From Sphingosinicella microcystinivorans (GTDB lineage Bacteria > Pseudomonadota > Alphaproteobacteria > Sphingomonadales > Sphingomonadaceae): 64,000 nucleotides of DNA. The position numbers and the translations under genes are program-made. Location of the stretch: positions 434,001-498,000 of the forward strand of contig NZ_RBWX01000008.1 of the NCBI RefSeq assembly GCF_003634215.1, given 5' to 3'. The first letter of the stretch is position 1. Each line of letters opens with the position of its first letter. The notes beneath the pieces are model-generated. The model ran no database searches. It worked only from the letters and a program-made list of their open reading frames with translations, and had not been told where the DNA came from. Of this stretch, positions 9,058 through 17,376 are shown one piece after another.

Positions 9058-9621
9058 TTATCCAATCTGAACGCGCGTGTCGGACGTGAAGGCGTACTCA
9101 GGCACTTCGAGATTCTTCGGTGCCGGGCCTTTGCGGATGCGCGCCGCGGTGTCGTAGTGCGAACCGTGGCAGGGGCAGAAGTAGCCGCCGTAGTCGCCGC
9201 GATTCTCGCCTTCCGCAGCGCCGAGCGGCACGCAGCCGAGGTGGGTGCAGACGCCGAGCGTGATCAGCCAGTTCGCTTTGCCTTCCTTGGTACGCTCCGC
9301 GAGCGTCTGCGGATCGCGCAGGTCCGAAATCGGCACCTTGTTCGCCTCGGCGATCTCGGCGGGCGTCAGGTTGCGCACGAACACGGGCTTGCCGCGCCAG
9401 TTGAGCTTGATCGCCTGCCCTGCCGCGACCGGTGCGAGATCGACCTCGATCGAGGCGAGCGCCAGCACGTCGGCGGACGGATTCATCTGGTCCACGAGCG
9501 GCCAGGCGGCCGCCGCTGCGCCGACGCCCACAAAGGCGCCGGTTGCGACATGGATGAAGTCGCGGCGGCGCACGCCTTCATCGGTGATCGGATGACCGGT
9601 GGTGTCTTCGACTGTCGTCAT
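9058..9621 (-). CDS. petA: Rieske iron-sulfur subunit of the bc1 complex
   Basis: A 187-residue Rieske protein. The N-terminus has a Tat-like RRDFIHVATGAFVGVGAAAAAWPLV membrane segment (RRDF about residues 19-22), and the [2Fe-2S] cluster ligands are in CTHLGC and CPCHGSHYD. It accepts electrons from ubiquinol at the Qo site. First gene of petA-petB-petC-mtnP-apt. A 7-bp stem (9647-9667) lies in its leader. Confidence 0.97.
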   Translation of the reverse strand: MTTVEDTTGHPITDEGVRRRDFIHVATGAFVGVGAAAAAWPLVDQMNPSADVLALASIEVDLAPVAAGQAIKLNWRGKPVFVRNLTPAEIAEANKVPISDLRDPQTLAERTKEGKANWLITLGVCTHLGCVPLGAAEGENRGDYGGYFCPCHGSHYDTAARIRKGPAPKNLEVPEYAFTSDTRVQIG

Positions 9622-9646
9622 TCACTAACCCCGCGCGCGGGAGATA

Positions 9647-9667
9647 TTCGGGCATGCTCCGCCCGAA
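9647..9667 (-). promoter_or_regulatory. Hairpin in the petA leader
   Basis: TTCGGGC (9647-9653) and GCCCGAA (9661-9667) pair perfectly with a 7-nt loop, 26 nt before the petA ATG. No T tract follows. It could shape the 5' untranslated region of the bc1 operon; role inferred only. Confidence 0.35.
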
Positions 9668-9742
9668 CGCCCCCTTAGGTTCGATGCTTGGGCGCCTGAT
9701 AGCCGCCGATGGCCCTTGGCCGCAATGGTCAAAATTGGCGCA

Positions 9743-9771
9743 TTGCTGTCGAGGCATGGCTGGGCTAGCGC
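9743..9771 (+). promoter_or_regulatory. Promoter of trmL, predicted leaderless
   Basis: TTGCTG (9743-9748), 17 bp, TAGCGC (9766-9771). The -10 element ends eight bases before the ATG at 9780 and no Shine-Dalgarno is present, so transcription should begin at or next to the start codon. Confidence 0.4.
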
Positions 9772-9779
9772 AAGGCGCC

Positions 9780-10229
9780 ATGCGCATCGCCCTTTTCCAG
9801 CCCGATCTGCCGCCCAACGTCGGCACGCTGGTGCGGATGGGCGCGTGTCTCGGCCTTGCTGTGGATATCATCCGTCCGTGTGGCTTTCCGCTCGGACGTG
9901 AGGCGCTTCGCCGCAGTGCGATGGACTATTTCGAGCAGGCGGAAATCCATATCCATGCCGATTGGGCCGCGTTTCAGGATGGCGTGCCCGGCCGACGCGT
10001 GCTGCTGACCACCAAGGCCTCGGTGCCCTACACGGATGCCGCCTATTTGCCGGACGATGTGCTGGTGGTGGGGCAGGAATCGGTCGGCGCCCCCGATTTC
10101 GTGCATGATGCCGCCGCGCTTCGTGTCCGTATCCCGATGAAGCCGGGTCTCCGCTCGCTGAACGTCGCGCTTGCCGCCGCGATGGTGGCGGGCGAGGCCC
10201 TCAGACAGACAGGATTCTCTCCCAAATGA
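9780..10229 (+). CDS. trmL: tRNA (cytidine(34)-2'-O)-methyltransferase
   Basis: A 149-residue SPOUT-class enzyme that 2'-O-methylates the wobble base of certain leucine tRNAs with [19 protein letters not shown] at the start, [11 protein letters not shown] and the knot-forming [19 protein letters not shown] near the C-terminus fit TrmL. I start it at 9780, since the upstream in-frame extension has no family resemblance. The stop overlaps the hemF start (ATGA). Confidence 0.93.
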   Translation: MRIALFQPDLPPNVGTLVRMGACLGLAVDIIRPCGFPLGREALRRSAMDYFEQAEIHIHADWAAFQDGVPGRRVLLTTKASVPYTDAAYLPDDVLVVGQESVGAPDFVHDAAALRVRIPMKPGLRSLNVALAAAMVAGEALRQTGFSPK

Positions 10230-11080
10230 CGACTTTCGACGCCCGCCAGACTGCCGCCGCCGACTGGTTCCGAACCCTTCGCGACCGCATCTGCGCAGCT
10301 TTCGAAGCGCTTGAGGACGATCTCGGCGGCGATGCCGCGCCCGGCCGATTCGAACGCAGGACCTGGGACCGCGCCGATCATACGGGCGCGCCCGGCGGCG
10401 GCGGCACGATGTCGGTGATGAAGGGTCGCGTGTTCGAGAAGGTCGGGGTCAACATCTCCACCGTTCACGGCGCGTTCGATCCCGAGTTCGCGAAAACGAT
10501 CCCCGGCGCTGCCGAAGACCCGCGCTTTTTTGCCACAGGCATCAGCCTCGTCGCGCACATGGTGAACCCGCATGTGCCCGCCGTTCACATGAACACGCGC
10601 TATCTCGTAACGACGAAAGCGTGGTTCGGCGGCGGCGCTGACCTCAATCCGCCGATTCCCGTGGAGGCGGACACCGCCGACTGGCACGCCGCCTTCAAGG
10701 CCAGCTGCGACCGCCACGACCCCGAATATTTCGCGCGCTTCAAGGCGTGGTGCGACGAGTATTTCTTCATCAAGCACCGGAACGTGGCGCGCGGGCAGGG
10801 CGGGATCTTCTACGACCAGCTCGCGAGCGGGGACTGGGACGCGGACTTCGCCTTCACCCGCGACGTCGGCGAAACGTTCCTCGGCATCTACCCGGAGCTT
10901 GTCCGCCGCCACATGCATGAAGACTGGACGGCGGAAGACCGCGCCCGCCAGCTCGCCTACCGGGGCCTCTATACGGAATTCAACCTCGTCTACGACCGGG
11001 GAACGCTGTTCGGGCTCAAGACCGGCGGCAACATCGACGCGATCCTGATGAGCCTGCCGCCGGTTGCAACCTGGAGCTAG
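10226..11080 (+). CDS. hemF: Oxygen-dependent coproporphyrinogen III oxidase
   Basis: A 284-residue HemF that oxidatively decarboxylates coproporphyrinogen III to protoporphyrinogen IX in haem synthesis. Conserved stretches include [28 protein letters not shown], the [10 protein letters not shown] loop and [18 protein letters not shown]. The start overlaps trmL by four bases, and its stop overlaps the opposing membrane-protein stop by four bases. No anaerobic HemN is in the window. Confidence 0.97.
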   Translation: MTTFDARQTAAADWFRTLRDRICAAFEALEDDLGGDAAPGRFERRTWDRADHTGAPGGGGTMSVMKGRVFEKVGVNISTVHGAFDPEFAKTIPGAAEDPRFFATGISLVAHMVNPHVPAVHMNTRYLVTTKAWFGGGADLNPPIPVEADTADWHAAFKASCDRHDPEYFARFKAWCDEYFFIKHRNVARGQGGIFYDQLASGDWDADFAFTRDVGETFLGIYPELVRRHMHEDWTAEDRARQLAYRGLYTEFNLVYDRGTLFGLKTGGNIDAILMSLPPVATWS

Positions 11081-11796
11081 GCCGCCAGCTGGCGGTAGAT
11101 GTTGGCGGACAGCACCGAGACGAAGACGCTGAACACGGCGCCAACGATGGAGATCAGAAGCTCGGTGAGGAAGGACGGGTCGTCCGGCGTACCGCCCGTG
11201 GCGGCCATCCCGATCGCGCCGACGAGCCCGCTCAGGATCGCGAAGATCAGCACGAACACCGCGAAGATCGCGAAAATACGCCCGACACTCCCGGCCGTCA
11301 TCGCCCAGCTGCGGCGCAGCGCCTCGCCGGCACGGGCATTCTCGGCCGCGATGATCGCTGCGAGCAGCGACAGGCGGAGCGCGAAATAGACGGCAATCGC
11401 CGTGAGGAGCAGCAGAAGCGTGCTCGTGGCCACCGATGCCTGCTGCGCGCCCGCCAGATAGAGGACGCCGACCGGCATGAAGACGACGACGACAGCAAGG
11501 CTCGCCACGATGATGCGCGGTGTCAGCCCCACGGCGCGGCGAATCGCCGATCCGGCATCGATATTGGGAAACAGCACGAGCAGCACGATGGCTGCCTGCC
11601 CGATCACGCCGATGAGCCCGCCCACCGCCTGCGCGAGCTGCGCATTCTGCTCGCCGAGCGCCTTTTCGTCGGCGAAGCGCGCGATCAGCAGGGAGGGCAT
11701 GAATACGAAGGCTGCGGCCGGCAGCGCGAATTCGCCGAAGCGGCGCTGCACGTCAGCGATCGTGTCGGTCCAGGCCTTGCCGATCGCTAGCGCCAC
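11077..11796 (-). CDS. Multi-pass membrane protein of unknown function
   Basis: A 239-residue protein with about five or six hydrophobic segments (for example [19 protein letters not shown] and [20 protein letters not shown]). The overall shape, with a basic N-terminus and a loop [18 protein letters not shown], resembles proteins annotated as glycerophosphodiester phosphodiesterase membrane domain, but no catalytic domain is present. GTG start supported by GGGAG six bases upstream. It lies 35 bp after grxD and may share that transcript. Confidence 0.75.
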   Translation of the reverse strand: MALAIGKAWTDTIADVQRRFGEFALPAAAFVFMPSLLIARFADEKALGEQNAQLAQAVGGLIGVIGQAAIVLLVLFPNIDAGSAIRRAVGLTPRIIVASLAVVVVFMPVGVLYLAGAQQASVATSTLLLLLTAIAVYFALRLSLLAAIIAAENARAGEALRRSWAMTAGSVGRIFAIFAVFVLIFAILSGLVGAIGMAATGGTPDDPSFLTELLISIVGAVFSVFVSVLSANIYRQLAA

Positions 11797-11831
11797 GCGT
11801 CACTCCCCCAATTTTGAAAACGAACGCCGGT

Positions 11832-12161
11832 TCAGGCGGCGTGCGGAACGCCCTTTTGGACGAGCAGATCGTGCAGCTCGCCCGATTCGAACATTTCCAT
11901 CATGATGTCGCTGCCGCCCACGAACTCGCCCTTCACATAGAGCTGCGGGATTGTCGGCCAGTCGCTGAACGCCTTGATGCCCTGCCTAAGCTCGGCATCC
12001 TGCAGCACGTCCGCGCTGTCGTATTCGACGCCAAGGTGCTCGAGGATCGCAACGGCGCGGCTCGAAAAGCCGCACTGCGGGAACAGCGGCGTGCCCTTCA
12101 TGAACAGCACGACGTCGCTGCCGTTCACCTTCTCGGCGATTCGGGTGTTGATATCGGTCAT
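11832..12161 (-). CDS. grxD: Monothiol glutaredoxin Grx4 type
   Basis: A 109-residue glutaredoxin with the monothiol active site CGFS (about residues 29-32). Such proteins bind a glutathione-ligated [2Fe-2S] cluster and cooperate with BolA in cluster trafficking and iron sensing. [23 protein letters not shown] is the conserved glutathione-binding half. A strong AGGAG precedes the ATG. It follows bolA by 19 bp, the classical pairing. Confidence 0.97.
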   Translation of the reverse strand: MTDINTRIAEKVNGSDVVLFMKGTPLFPQCGFSSRAVAILEHLGVEYDSADVLQDAELRQGIKAFSDWPTIPQLYVKGEFVGGSDIMMEMFESGELHDLLVQKGVPHAA

Positions 12162-12180
12162 GTCTTGCTCCTCGTCCGGC

Positions 12181-12414
12181 TCAGGCCGGAACCTCGGTGG
12201 TCAGCTGCAAGGCGTGCAGTTCGCCGCCCATGCGGCCGCCAAGCGCCGCATAGACCATCTGGTGTTGGCGGACGCGCGGCAGGCCCCGGAACGCCTCCGA
12301 AACCACGCGCGCCGCATAATGATCGCCGTCGCCGGCAAGGTCGGTGATCTCCACGACCGCATCGGGCAGCGCCGCCCGGATCATGTCTTCAATCGCGCCT
12401 GCGTCCATCGGCAT
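12181..12414 (-). CDS. BolA family protein
   Basis: A 77-residue BolA-type protein with a KH-like fold. The segment [38 protein letters not shown] contains the conserved Asp/His and RVRQHQMVY helix used to bind the Grx4 cluster. The downstream grxD supports a role in Fe-S delivery or regulation. It begins 10 bp after the zeta-inhibitor gene. Confidence 0.95.
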   Translation of the reverse strand: MPMDAGAIEDMIRAALPDAVVEITDLAGDGDHYAARVVSEAFRGLPRVRQHQMVYAALGGRMGGELHALQLTTEVPA

Positions 12415-12424
12415 GGCGCGGCCC

Positions 12425-12748
12425 TCAGACTTCCTCGATGAATTGGCGGCGCGCCTCGACGAGTTTTTCCTCCATCGCGCGGCGCACTTCGTGCTCGGTG
12501 ACCTCTACGCCCTTGGCAGTCAGGTCGCCGTAGACCTTGCGGAACACGTCGTCATCACCGGCTTCCTCGAAGTCGGCAGCCACCACCTCGCGTGAATAGG
12601 CATCCGCCTCCGCGGTGTTCAGCCCGAGCTTTTCCGCAGCCCAGTTGCCGAGCAGACGGTTGCGCCGCGCCGTGACCTTGAACTGCAGCTCGGCATCGCG
12701 CGCGAAGCGATTCTCGAAAGCCTTTTCGCGGTCGTTGAAATTGGTCAT
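12425..12748 (-). CDS. ATPase inhibitor subunit zeta (DUF1476)
   Basis: A 107-residue DUF1476 protein, the zeta subunit of alphaproteobacterial F1FO-ATP synthase that inhibits ATP hydrolysis in F1. It starts MTNFNDREKAFENRFARDAELQFKV, the typical inhibitory N-terminus, followed by a helical acidic body. The ATG at 12748 is preferred over an upstream in-frame start for that reason. First gene of zeta-bolA-grxD. Its presence supports an alphaproteobacterial host. Confidence 0.93.
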   Translation of the reverse strand: MTNFNDREKAFENRFARDAELQFKVTARRNRLLGNWAAEKLGLNTAEADAYSREVVAADFEEAGDDDVFRKVYGDLTAKGVEVTEHEVRRAMEEKLVEARRQFIEEV

Positions 12749-12794
12749 GACGGGCGTATGTCCTTCCTTGGCTGGCAAGCCGGTTATCGGGGCT

Positions 12795-12823
12795 TAGATA
12801 GAGAGGCACCGCACCCGGTTCAA
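12795..12823 (-). promoter_or_regulatory. Promoter of the zeta-bolA-grxD operon
   Basis: On the minus strand TTGAAC (12823-12818), 17 bp, TATCTA (12800-12795). Predicted start near 12787, giving a leader of about 40 nt to the ATG at 12748 with an AAGGAAGG purine stretch inside it. Confidence 0.5.
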
Positions 12824-12904
12824 CTGCAAGCAGCACGCTTGATCGTCGCAGCTTTTGCGCCGAAACTTGGCGGGCGGATATTCGGACAGGCGGGGCGGGA
12901 CGCA

Positions 12905-14047
12905 ATGAGCAGCGAGATCGATGCGGCGGGCACGCTGGCGGCGGGCGGCTTGGTGGCGGCGGCGCTGGACAAACAGGACGCAAAAGCGGGCGAGGTGCAG
13001 ACGATCTGCCCCAACTGCGAAACCGCCATCATCGGCCATTATTGCCACGAATGCGGGCAAAGCGCCCACCTGCCGCGTTCGATCGGGCACATTTTTCACG
13101 ACATCATTCACGGCGTCCTGCACTTCGACAGCAAGGGCTGGCGGACACTGCCGATGCTGGCGCTGCGCCCCGGCACGCTGACCCGCGACTATGTGGAGGG
13201 GAAGCGCGCCCGCTATGTCGCGCCCTTCTCCATGTTCCTGTTCACCGTGTTCGTGATGTATTTCACCTTCGCCATGGTCGGCGGGCCCAATGTCAATTTC
13301 GCGGACGCGGTGCAGCTCGATCCCAAGAGCGTCGAGGCGGCGCAGCAGGAGCTCGTCTCCGAAACCGAAAGATTGAAAGCGCTCGAGGCGAAGCTGGCCG
13401 CGGCAAGGGCAAAGCCGGAGCCTGTCCCCGGCGAAGCCGCTGAACTCAAAGGCCAGATCAACGAACTGCGCACCGAGATCGGCATCATGAAGGCGACGCT
13501 TGGAACGATGGGTGTCGTGCCGCGAGACCCGGAGAATCCCGACGCGCCGCAGCCCCCGGACTGGCGCGAAGCGCTCGCGAAGGCCGCCGACACGGACATG
13601 AAAGTCGATACCGGCAACCCCGGGCTCAACGCGAAGCTCAGGAAGGCGCTCAAGAATCCCGAGCTGCTGTTCTACAAGATGCAGCAGTCCGCGTATAAGT
13701 TCTCGTTCCTGCTGGTGCCGCTGTCGCTGCCCTTCGTGTGGCTGCTCTTCCCGTTCCGGCGAAACACACATCTCTACGATCACGCCGTCTTCACGCTCTA
13801 TTCGCTGTCGTTCATGTCGCTTCTGTTCGTGTTCGCGGTGCTGCTGGCGCGTATCGGCCTCATCAGCTTCCCGAATGCCATGGCGATCAGCATGTTCGTG
13901 CCGCCCATCCACATATTCGTGCAGCTGAAGGGGGCGTACGGCCTCAGCGTCGGCGGCGCGCTCGCACGGACGCTTCTCCTGTCGATCTTCGCGATCGTGG
14001 TCCTCGTGCTGTTCATGCTTGTCGTCATGGCGCTCGGCGCGGCCTGA
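12905..14047 (+). CDS. DUF3667-like membrane protein with zinc ribbon and coiled coil
   Basis: A 380-residue protein in three parts. An N-terminal zinc ribbon CPNC...CHEC (about residues 39-57) is followed by the segment RSIGHIFHDIIHGVLHFDSKGWRTLPMLALRPGTLTRDYVEGKRARYVAPFSMFLF, which is typical of DUF3667. Next come a first membrane helix, a charged coiled-coil region (about 140-200) with a Pro-rich linker, and three C-terminal membrane helices. Function unknown. I start at 12905 (MSSEIDAAG); the 49 codons upstream in frame overlap the divergent promoter. A terminator follows. Confidence 0.85.
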   Translation: MSSEIDAAGTLAAGGLVAAALDKQDAKAGEVQTICPNCETAIIGHYCHECGQSAHLPRSIGHIFHDIIHGVLHFDSKGWRTLPMLALRPGTLTRDYVEGKRARYVAPFSMFLFTVFVMYFTFAMVGGPNVNFADAVQLDPKSVEAAQQELVSETERLKALEAKLAAARAKPEPVPGEAAELKGQINELRTEIGIMKATLGTMGVVPRDPENPDAPQPPDWREALAKAADTDMKVDTGNPGLNAKLRKALKNPELLFYKMQQSAYKFSFLLVPLSLPFVWLLFPFRRNTHLYDHAVFTLYSLSFMSLLFVFAVLLARIGLISFPNAMAISMFVPPIHIFVQLKGAYGLSVGGALARTLLLSIFAIVVLVLFMLVVMALGAA

Positions 14048-14131
14048 GGACGCCGCCCGACCGCTTCCATTGTCAGCCCCGCAGGCTTCCGCTATGGCGG
14101 GTGGTGTGTTTCTCCGCCTCGGGCGCGCGCC

Positions 14132-14163
14132 AGCACCGGTGCGAACCGGGGCGGTGCTTTTTT
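14132..14163 (+). terminator. Rho-independent terminator after the DUF3667 gene
   Basis: AGCACCG (14132-14138) pairs with CGGTGCT (14152-14158) around a 13-nt loop, directly followed by six T residues. It ends 28 bp before purC, so purC must be transcribed from inside the short gap or by read-through. Confidence 0.75.
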
Positions 14164-14191
14164 CAGAACTCCGAATCGAGAAGGTCCGCCG

Positions 14192-14980
14192 ATGTCCCGC
14201 CGCCGCCAGATCTACGAAGGCAAGGCCAAGATCCTTTATGAAGGGCCGGAACCCGGCACCATCATCCAGTATTTCAAGGACGACGCGACCGCCTTCAACG
14301 CCCAGAAGAAGGGCACGATCAACGGCAAGGGCGTCCTCAACAACCGCATTTCCGAGCATATCTTCACGCTGCTCGGACAGATCGGCATCCCCACGCACTT
14401 CATCCGCCGCCTCAACATGCGGGAGCAGCTCGTGCGGCAGGTGGAGATCATTCCGGTCGAGGTGGTGGTGCGCAACGTTGCTGCCGGCTCGATTTCGAAG
14501 CGCCTCGGCATTGAGGAAGGCACGCCGCTGCCGCGTACGATCCTTGAATATTATTACAAGGACGATGCGCTCGGCGATCCGATGATCACCGACGAGCATA
14601 TCGCCTGCTTCGGCTGGGCGACGCAGGAAGAGATGCACGACGTCGCCGACATGGCGATCCGCATCAACGACTTCATGTGCGGCCTGTTCGCGGGCGTCGG
14701 CATCCGCCTCATCGATTTCAAGCTGGAGTTCGGCCGGCTCTGGGATGGCGATTACAGCCGCATCATCCTTGCCGACGAGATCAGCCCGGATGGCTGCCGC
14801 CTGTGGGACAGCACCACGAACGAGAAGCTGGACAAGGACCGCTTCCGCCGCGATCTCGGCGGCGAAGTGGAAGCCTATCAGGAGGTCGCGCGCCGCTTCG
14901 GCCTGCTCCCCGAAGGCTCGGTCTCAACGGTCCTCGACCTCGACGAGCACCGCAAGGCGAGGGGCAAGAAAGACAGCTGA
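14192..14980 (+). CDS. purC: SAICAR synthetase
   Basis: A 262-residue phosphoribosylaminoimidazole-succinocarboxamide synthase that joins aspartate to CAIR with [15 protein letters not shown], the [11 protein letters not shown] motif, LIDFKLEFG and [12 protein letters not shown] match PurC. AGAAGGT stands before the ATG. It is the first of four purine genes here (purC, purS, purQ, purL), which are separated by unrelated genes. Confidence 0.98.
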   Translation: MSRRRQIYEGKAKILYEGPEPGTIIQYFKDDATAFNAQKKGTINGKGVLNNRISEHIFTLLGQIGIPTHFIRRLNMREQLVRQVEIIPVEVVVRNVAAGSISKRLGIEEGTPLPRTILEYYYKDDALGDPMITDEHIACFGWATQEEMHDVADMAIRINDFMCGLFAGVGIRLIDFKLEFGRLWDGDYSRIILADEISPDGCRLWDSTTNEKLDKDRFRRDLGGEVEAYQEVARRFGLLPEGSVSTVLDLDEHRKARGKKDS

Positions 14981-15009
14981 GGGGCCTCCGGCCTGTCTGC
15001 CGTTTTTTT
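14971..15009 (+). terminator. Probable terminator overlapping the purC stop
   Basis: AGACA (14971-14975) pairs with TGTCT (14994-14998), enclosing GGCC/GGCC (14983-14986 and 14990-14993), and seven T residues follow at 15003-15009 after a 4-nt gap. Internal bulge makes the stem imperfect. Confidence 0.5.
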
Positions 15010-15032
15010 ACACTTTTCGGCAGCGCTTCGGC

Positions 15033-15047
15033 TAAGTCATTGACTTA
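15033..15047. promoter_or_regulatory. 15-bp palindrome upstream of the PEP-CTERM promoter
   Basis: TAAGTCA-T-TGACTTA, perfect 7-bp arms around one base. It ends seven bases before the -24 element at 15054, a plausible binding site for a dimeric regulator. Confidence 0.45.
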
Positions 15048-15053
15048 ATCCAG

Positions 15054-15069
15054 TGGCCTCTTTCTTGCA
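15054..15069 (+). promoter_or_regulatory. Candidate sigma54 (-24/-12) promoter of the PEP-CTERM gene
   Basis: TGGCCTCTTTCTTGCA: GG at 15055-15056, exactly ten bases, GC at 15067-15068, with the TTGCA -12 box complete. Predicted start near 15080, 23 nt before the ATG, with AAGGGG as ribosome site. PEP-CTERM genes are known to be controlled by RpoN with the PrsK/PrsR pair in several bacteria. Confidence 0.6.
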
Positions 15070-15102
15070 TGGATCTTCCCGTAACAGGGAAGGGGTCTCG
15101 AA

Positions 15103-15852
15103 ATGAACGCATCCAGAATTCTGGCACCAGTGGCGTCTGTCTTACTGTCCGCGTCTCCGGCATTGGCCATACCGAGCATTTCCATTGCACCTGGCGACAG
15201 CCCCGCTGGCGGCTATCTGCCTCTTTCAATTTTCGGCATCGCCCCCGTCGCGGGCATGGGCGACGAGACCATCGTCAATTTCACGACCTCCTCGTTCGTC
15301 TTTGGAGGAGAAACATGGGGCAGCGTGGGGATATCCAGCAACGGCTATCTGAAGGTGGGCGGTGCTACCGGGGCGGACAGTGCCTCTATCAACACCGCCC
15401 TGCCTGGCGCGTCCGCTCCCAGGAATATCCTGGCTCCTTTTTGGACCGATCTTGATTTTAGCCTGGGCGGCGCCTTCCGCATTGGAACGCTGACGGACGG
15501 CGTAGACACCTGGCTCGTCAGCGATTGGGATGGCGTGCACGGGTTCGGCAGCCCCGAAGCCTATTCCTTCCAGGTCTGGATCGGCATCAACGGCGTAGAG
15601 GACATTACGTTTACCTATGGTCCGCTTGGCGCACTGCCCGCGAACCTCACGATCGGAGCGCAGGACGCCTCCGGCACCGTCGGCGACACATGGTACTACA
15701 ACGGCATAGGGACAGCGCCCTTTAACGGCATGCAACTGCGCGTGAGCTCGCTCGATCTGCCGGTCGACGTTCCTGAACCGGCGGCGCTTGCATTGTTCGG
15801 CCTCGGCCTCGCCGGTCTCGCCCTGACGCGCCGGCGCAAAATCAAAGGCTGA
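15103..15852 (+). CDS. PEP-CTERM sorting domain protein
   Basis: A 249-residue secreted protein. A signal peptide ends near ALA (residue 22). The C-terminus is a textbook PEP-CTERM signal: VPEP at 223-226, a hydrophobic helix, then TRRRK. Such proteins are processed by exosortase and linked to extracellular polysaccharide export. The mature region has a beta-rich pattern with VGISSNGYLKVGG, APFWTDLDF and DTWLVSDWDGV, resembling nidogen-like extracellular domains. No exosortase or EPS genes are in the window, so the partner system lies elsewhere. AAGGGG precedes the ATG. Confidence 0.93.
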   Translation: MNASRILAPVASVLLSASPALAIPSISIAPGDSPAGGYLPLSIFGIAPVAGMGDETIVNFTTSSFVFGGETWGSVGISSNGYLKVGGATGADSASINTALPGASAPRNILAPFWTDLDFSLGGAFRIGTLTDGVDTWLVSDWDGVHGFGSPEAYSFQVWIGINGVEDITFTYGPLGALPANLTIGAQDASGTVGDTWYYNGIGTAPFNGMQLRVSSLDLPVDVPEPAALALFGLGLAGLALTRRRKIKG

Positions 15853-16012
15853 CGGACTATCCCTGAACGGGTCGAGATGCCGTCCAGGGCGAGGCGAAAA
15901 TGTTGGATTTCGAGAACCGGCGCGCAGCGGACTTTGTGTCCGTGAGCACCGGAAGCGCGGAAAGCCGCCGTTTGCAGCCCGGCTTGGGCGGCATCTCGGC
16001 CCGTTCAGGCGT
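15853..16012. other. Intergenic gap after the PEP-CTERM gene
   Basis: About 160 bp between converging genes. I see no T-tract terminator, no convincing small gene and no repeat matched elsewhere in the window. Confidence 0.4.
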
Positions 16013-16177
16013 TCAGCGGCGTTTGGCGCGCTTCTTCTTGACCTGATATCCGCAGATGATTCCGAACAGGAACGCGCAGAACAGCGCGATGTGCAGGTTC
16101 GAGCCGCGCATCTGGCCGAGGATGTCCTCGTAATAGACGAACAGCGCCACGAACATGGCGGCGGCGAGAAGGCCCAT
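16013..16177 (-). CDS. Tiny two-helix membrane protein (paralogue B)
   Basis: A 54-residue protein of unknown function: MGLLAAAMFVALFVYYEDILG, a short loop, then LHIALFCAFLFGIICGYQ and a very basic tail (KKKRAKRR). Two membrane helices in a hairpin are predicted. Its ATG shares one base with the TGA of the upstream gene (TGATG), so translation should be coupled. It resembles that neighbour in length and in the FLFGII helix, indicating a tandem duplication. Confidence 0.65.
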   Translation of the reverse strand: MGLLAAAMFVALFVYYEDILGQMRGSNLHIALFCAFLFGIICGYQVKKKRAKRR

Positions 16178-16341
16178 CAGCCGTCCTTTCGCCAGGCGGA
16201 AATGATGCCGAACAGGAACGACGCGACAAGCGCGAGCTGTACTTCCTGATCGTGCGTCAGCCACGGAAAGATATAGCCGCCGACAAACTTCTCGGCGGTC
16301 GCGAACAGCAGCACGAACAAGGCAATGGCGAGATAGTCCAC
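16177..16341 (-). CDS. Tiny two-helix membrane protein (paralogue A)
   Basis: A 54-residue protein if it starts at the GTG at 16341 (VDYLAIALFVLLFATAEKFVGG); an in-frame ATG at 16383 would add 14 residues that do not look membrane-directed. Two hydrophobic helices flank a short charged loop, the second reading LALVASFLFGIISAW, followed by RKDG. The pattern L-A-x-A-x-F-V-x-L-F ... F-L-F-G-I-I is shared with the next gene. Family not recognised. Divergent from purS. Confidence 0.6.
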   Translation of the reverse strand: MDYLAIALFVLLFATAEKFVGGYIFPWLTHDQEVQLALVASFLFGIISAWRKDG

Positions 16342-16439
16342 GTGCCCCAGACCCCGAACTGAGAATGACCCAGCCGTAACCATAGGCGCTCAGGCTTAAC
16401 AAAACCCTCATGTCCGCGCTTTCGAGGCCCATTTGGGCG

Positions 16440-16468
16440 TTGCGGCGCGGCGCGGGGAACGCCATAAG
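16440..16468 (+). promoter_or_regulatory. Promoter of purS, predicted leaderless
   Basis: TTGCGG (16440-16445), 17 bp, CATAAG (16463-16468). The -10 ends seven bases before the ATG at 16476 and no ribosome site is visible. Confidence 0.4.
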
Positions 16469-16475
16469 GCGCGCC

Positions 16476-16706
16476 ATGAAAGCCAAAGTCTATGTCACGC
16501 TGAAAAACGGCGTCCTCGATCCGCAGGGCAAGGCCATCTGCCACGCACTCGAATCCCTCGGGTTCGACGAGGCGCAGGACGTGCGGCAGGGCAAGTTCAT
16601 CGAGCTCGAACTGGCAGATGGCACAAGCGAGGCGCGCATCGAGGAGATGTGCCGCAAGCTGCTCGCCAACACCGTGATCGAGAACTACCGGATCGAGATC
16701 GCCTGA
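16476..16706 (+). CDS. purS: FGAM synthase subunit PurS
   Basis: A 76-residue PurS, the small subunit that bridges PurL and PurQ in the three-part formylglycinamidine ribonucleotide synthase. It begins [21 protein letters not shown] and includes [16 protein letters not shown], both typical. The ATG at 16476 is chosen over upstream frame starts because the family begins here. purQ starts one base after its stop. Confidence 0.97.
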   Translation: MKAKVYVTLKNGVLDPQGKAICHALESLGFDEAQDVRQGKFIELELADGTSEARIEEMCRKLLANTVIENYRIEIA

Positions 16707-16707
16707 G

Positions 16708-17376
16708 ATGAAGAGCGCGGTCATCGTCTTCCCCGGCAGCAACTGCGACCGTGACATGGCGGTCGCGCTCCGCGAGGTGACGGGGCGGGCGCCCGCGATG
16801 GTCTGGCACCGCGAGACCGTGCTGCCCGACGTGGACGTGATCGCGCTTCCCGGCGGCTTTTCCTACGGCGACTATCTGCGCACCGGCGCGATTTCGGCGC
16901 AGTCGCCGATCATGGCCGCGGTGAAGCGTGCCGCCGAGCAGGGCCGCTTCGTGCTCGGCGTCTGCAACGGTTTCCAGGTGCTTACCGAAACGGGGCTGCT
17001 GCCGGGCGCGCTGATGCGCAACGCCGGGCTCGATTTCGTCTGCCGCGACGTGCCTTTGACGGTCGAGAACACGCAGACGGCGTTCACGTCGGCCTACAAG
17101 GTGGGCGAGACGATCCGCATTCCGGTCGCGCACCACGACGGAAATTATTTCGCCGATGGCGCCACGCTCGACCGGATCGAGGGCGAGGGCCGCGTGGTCT
17201 TCCGCTACGCCGAGGACGTGAATGGGGCGCAGCGCCGCATCGCGGGCATCGTCAACGAATCCGGCAACGTGCTCGGCATGATGCCGCACCCGGAACGCGC
17301 CATCGAGGCAGCGCAGGGCGGCACAGACGGCCGCCGCCTGTTCGAAGGCCTCGTGCAGGCGTTCGTCGACGCGTGA
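16708..17376 (+). CDS. purQ: FGAM synthase glutaminase subunit PurQ
   Basis: A 222-residue class I glutamine amidotransferase that supplies ammonia to PurL. The nucleophile is Cys86 in GVCNGFQVL, and the His/Glu pair lies in MMPHPERA near the C-terminus. FPGSNCDRD at the start is a PurQ hallmark. It follows purS by one base and its TGA overlaps the GTG of the sulfotransferase gene. Confidence 0.98.
   Translation: MKSAVIVFPGSNCDRDMAVALREVTGRAPAMVWHRETVLPDVDVIALPGGFSYGDYLRTGAISAQSPIMAAVKRAAEQGRFVLGVCNGFQVLTETGLLPGALMRNAGLDFVCRDVPLTVENTQTAFTSAYKVGETIRIPVAHHDGNYFADGATLDRIEGEGRVVFRYAEDVNGAQRRIAGIVNESGNVLGMMPHPERAIEAAQGGTDGRRLFEGLVQAFVDA

Noticed and set aside
7627-9678. 683-codon frame opposite petB and petC
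   Set aside because: Antisense shadow of the bc1 genes, highly charged and repetitive.
12758-12904. N-terminal extension of the DUF3667 protein
   Set aside because: Overlaps the zeta-operon promoter, has no family resemblance; ATG 12905 is preferred.
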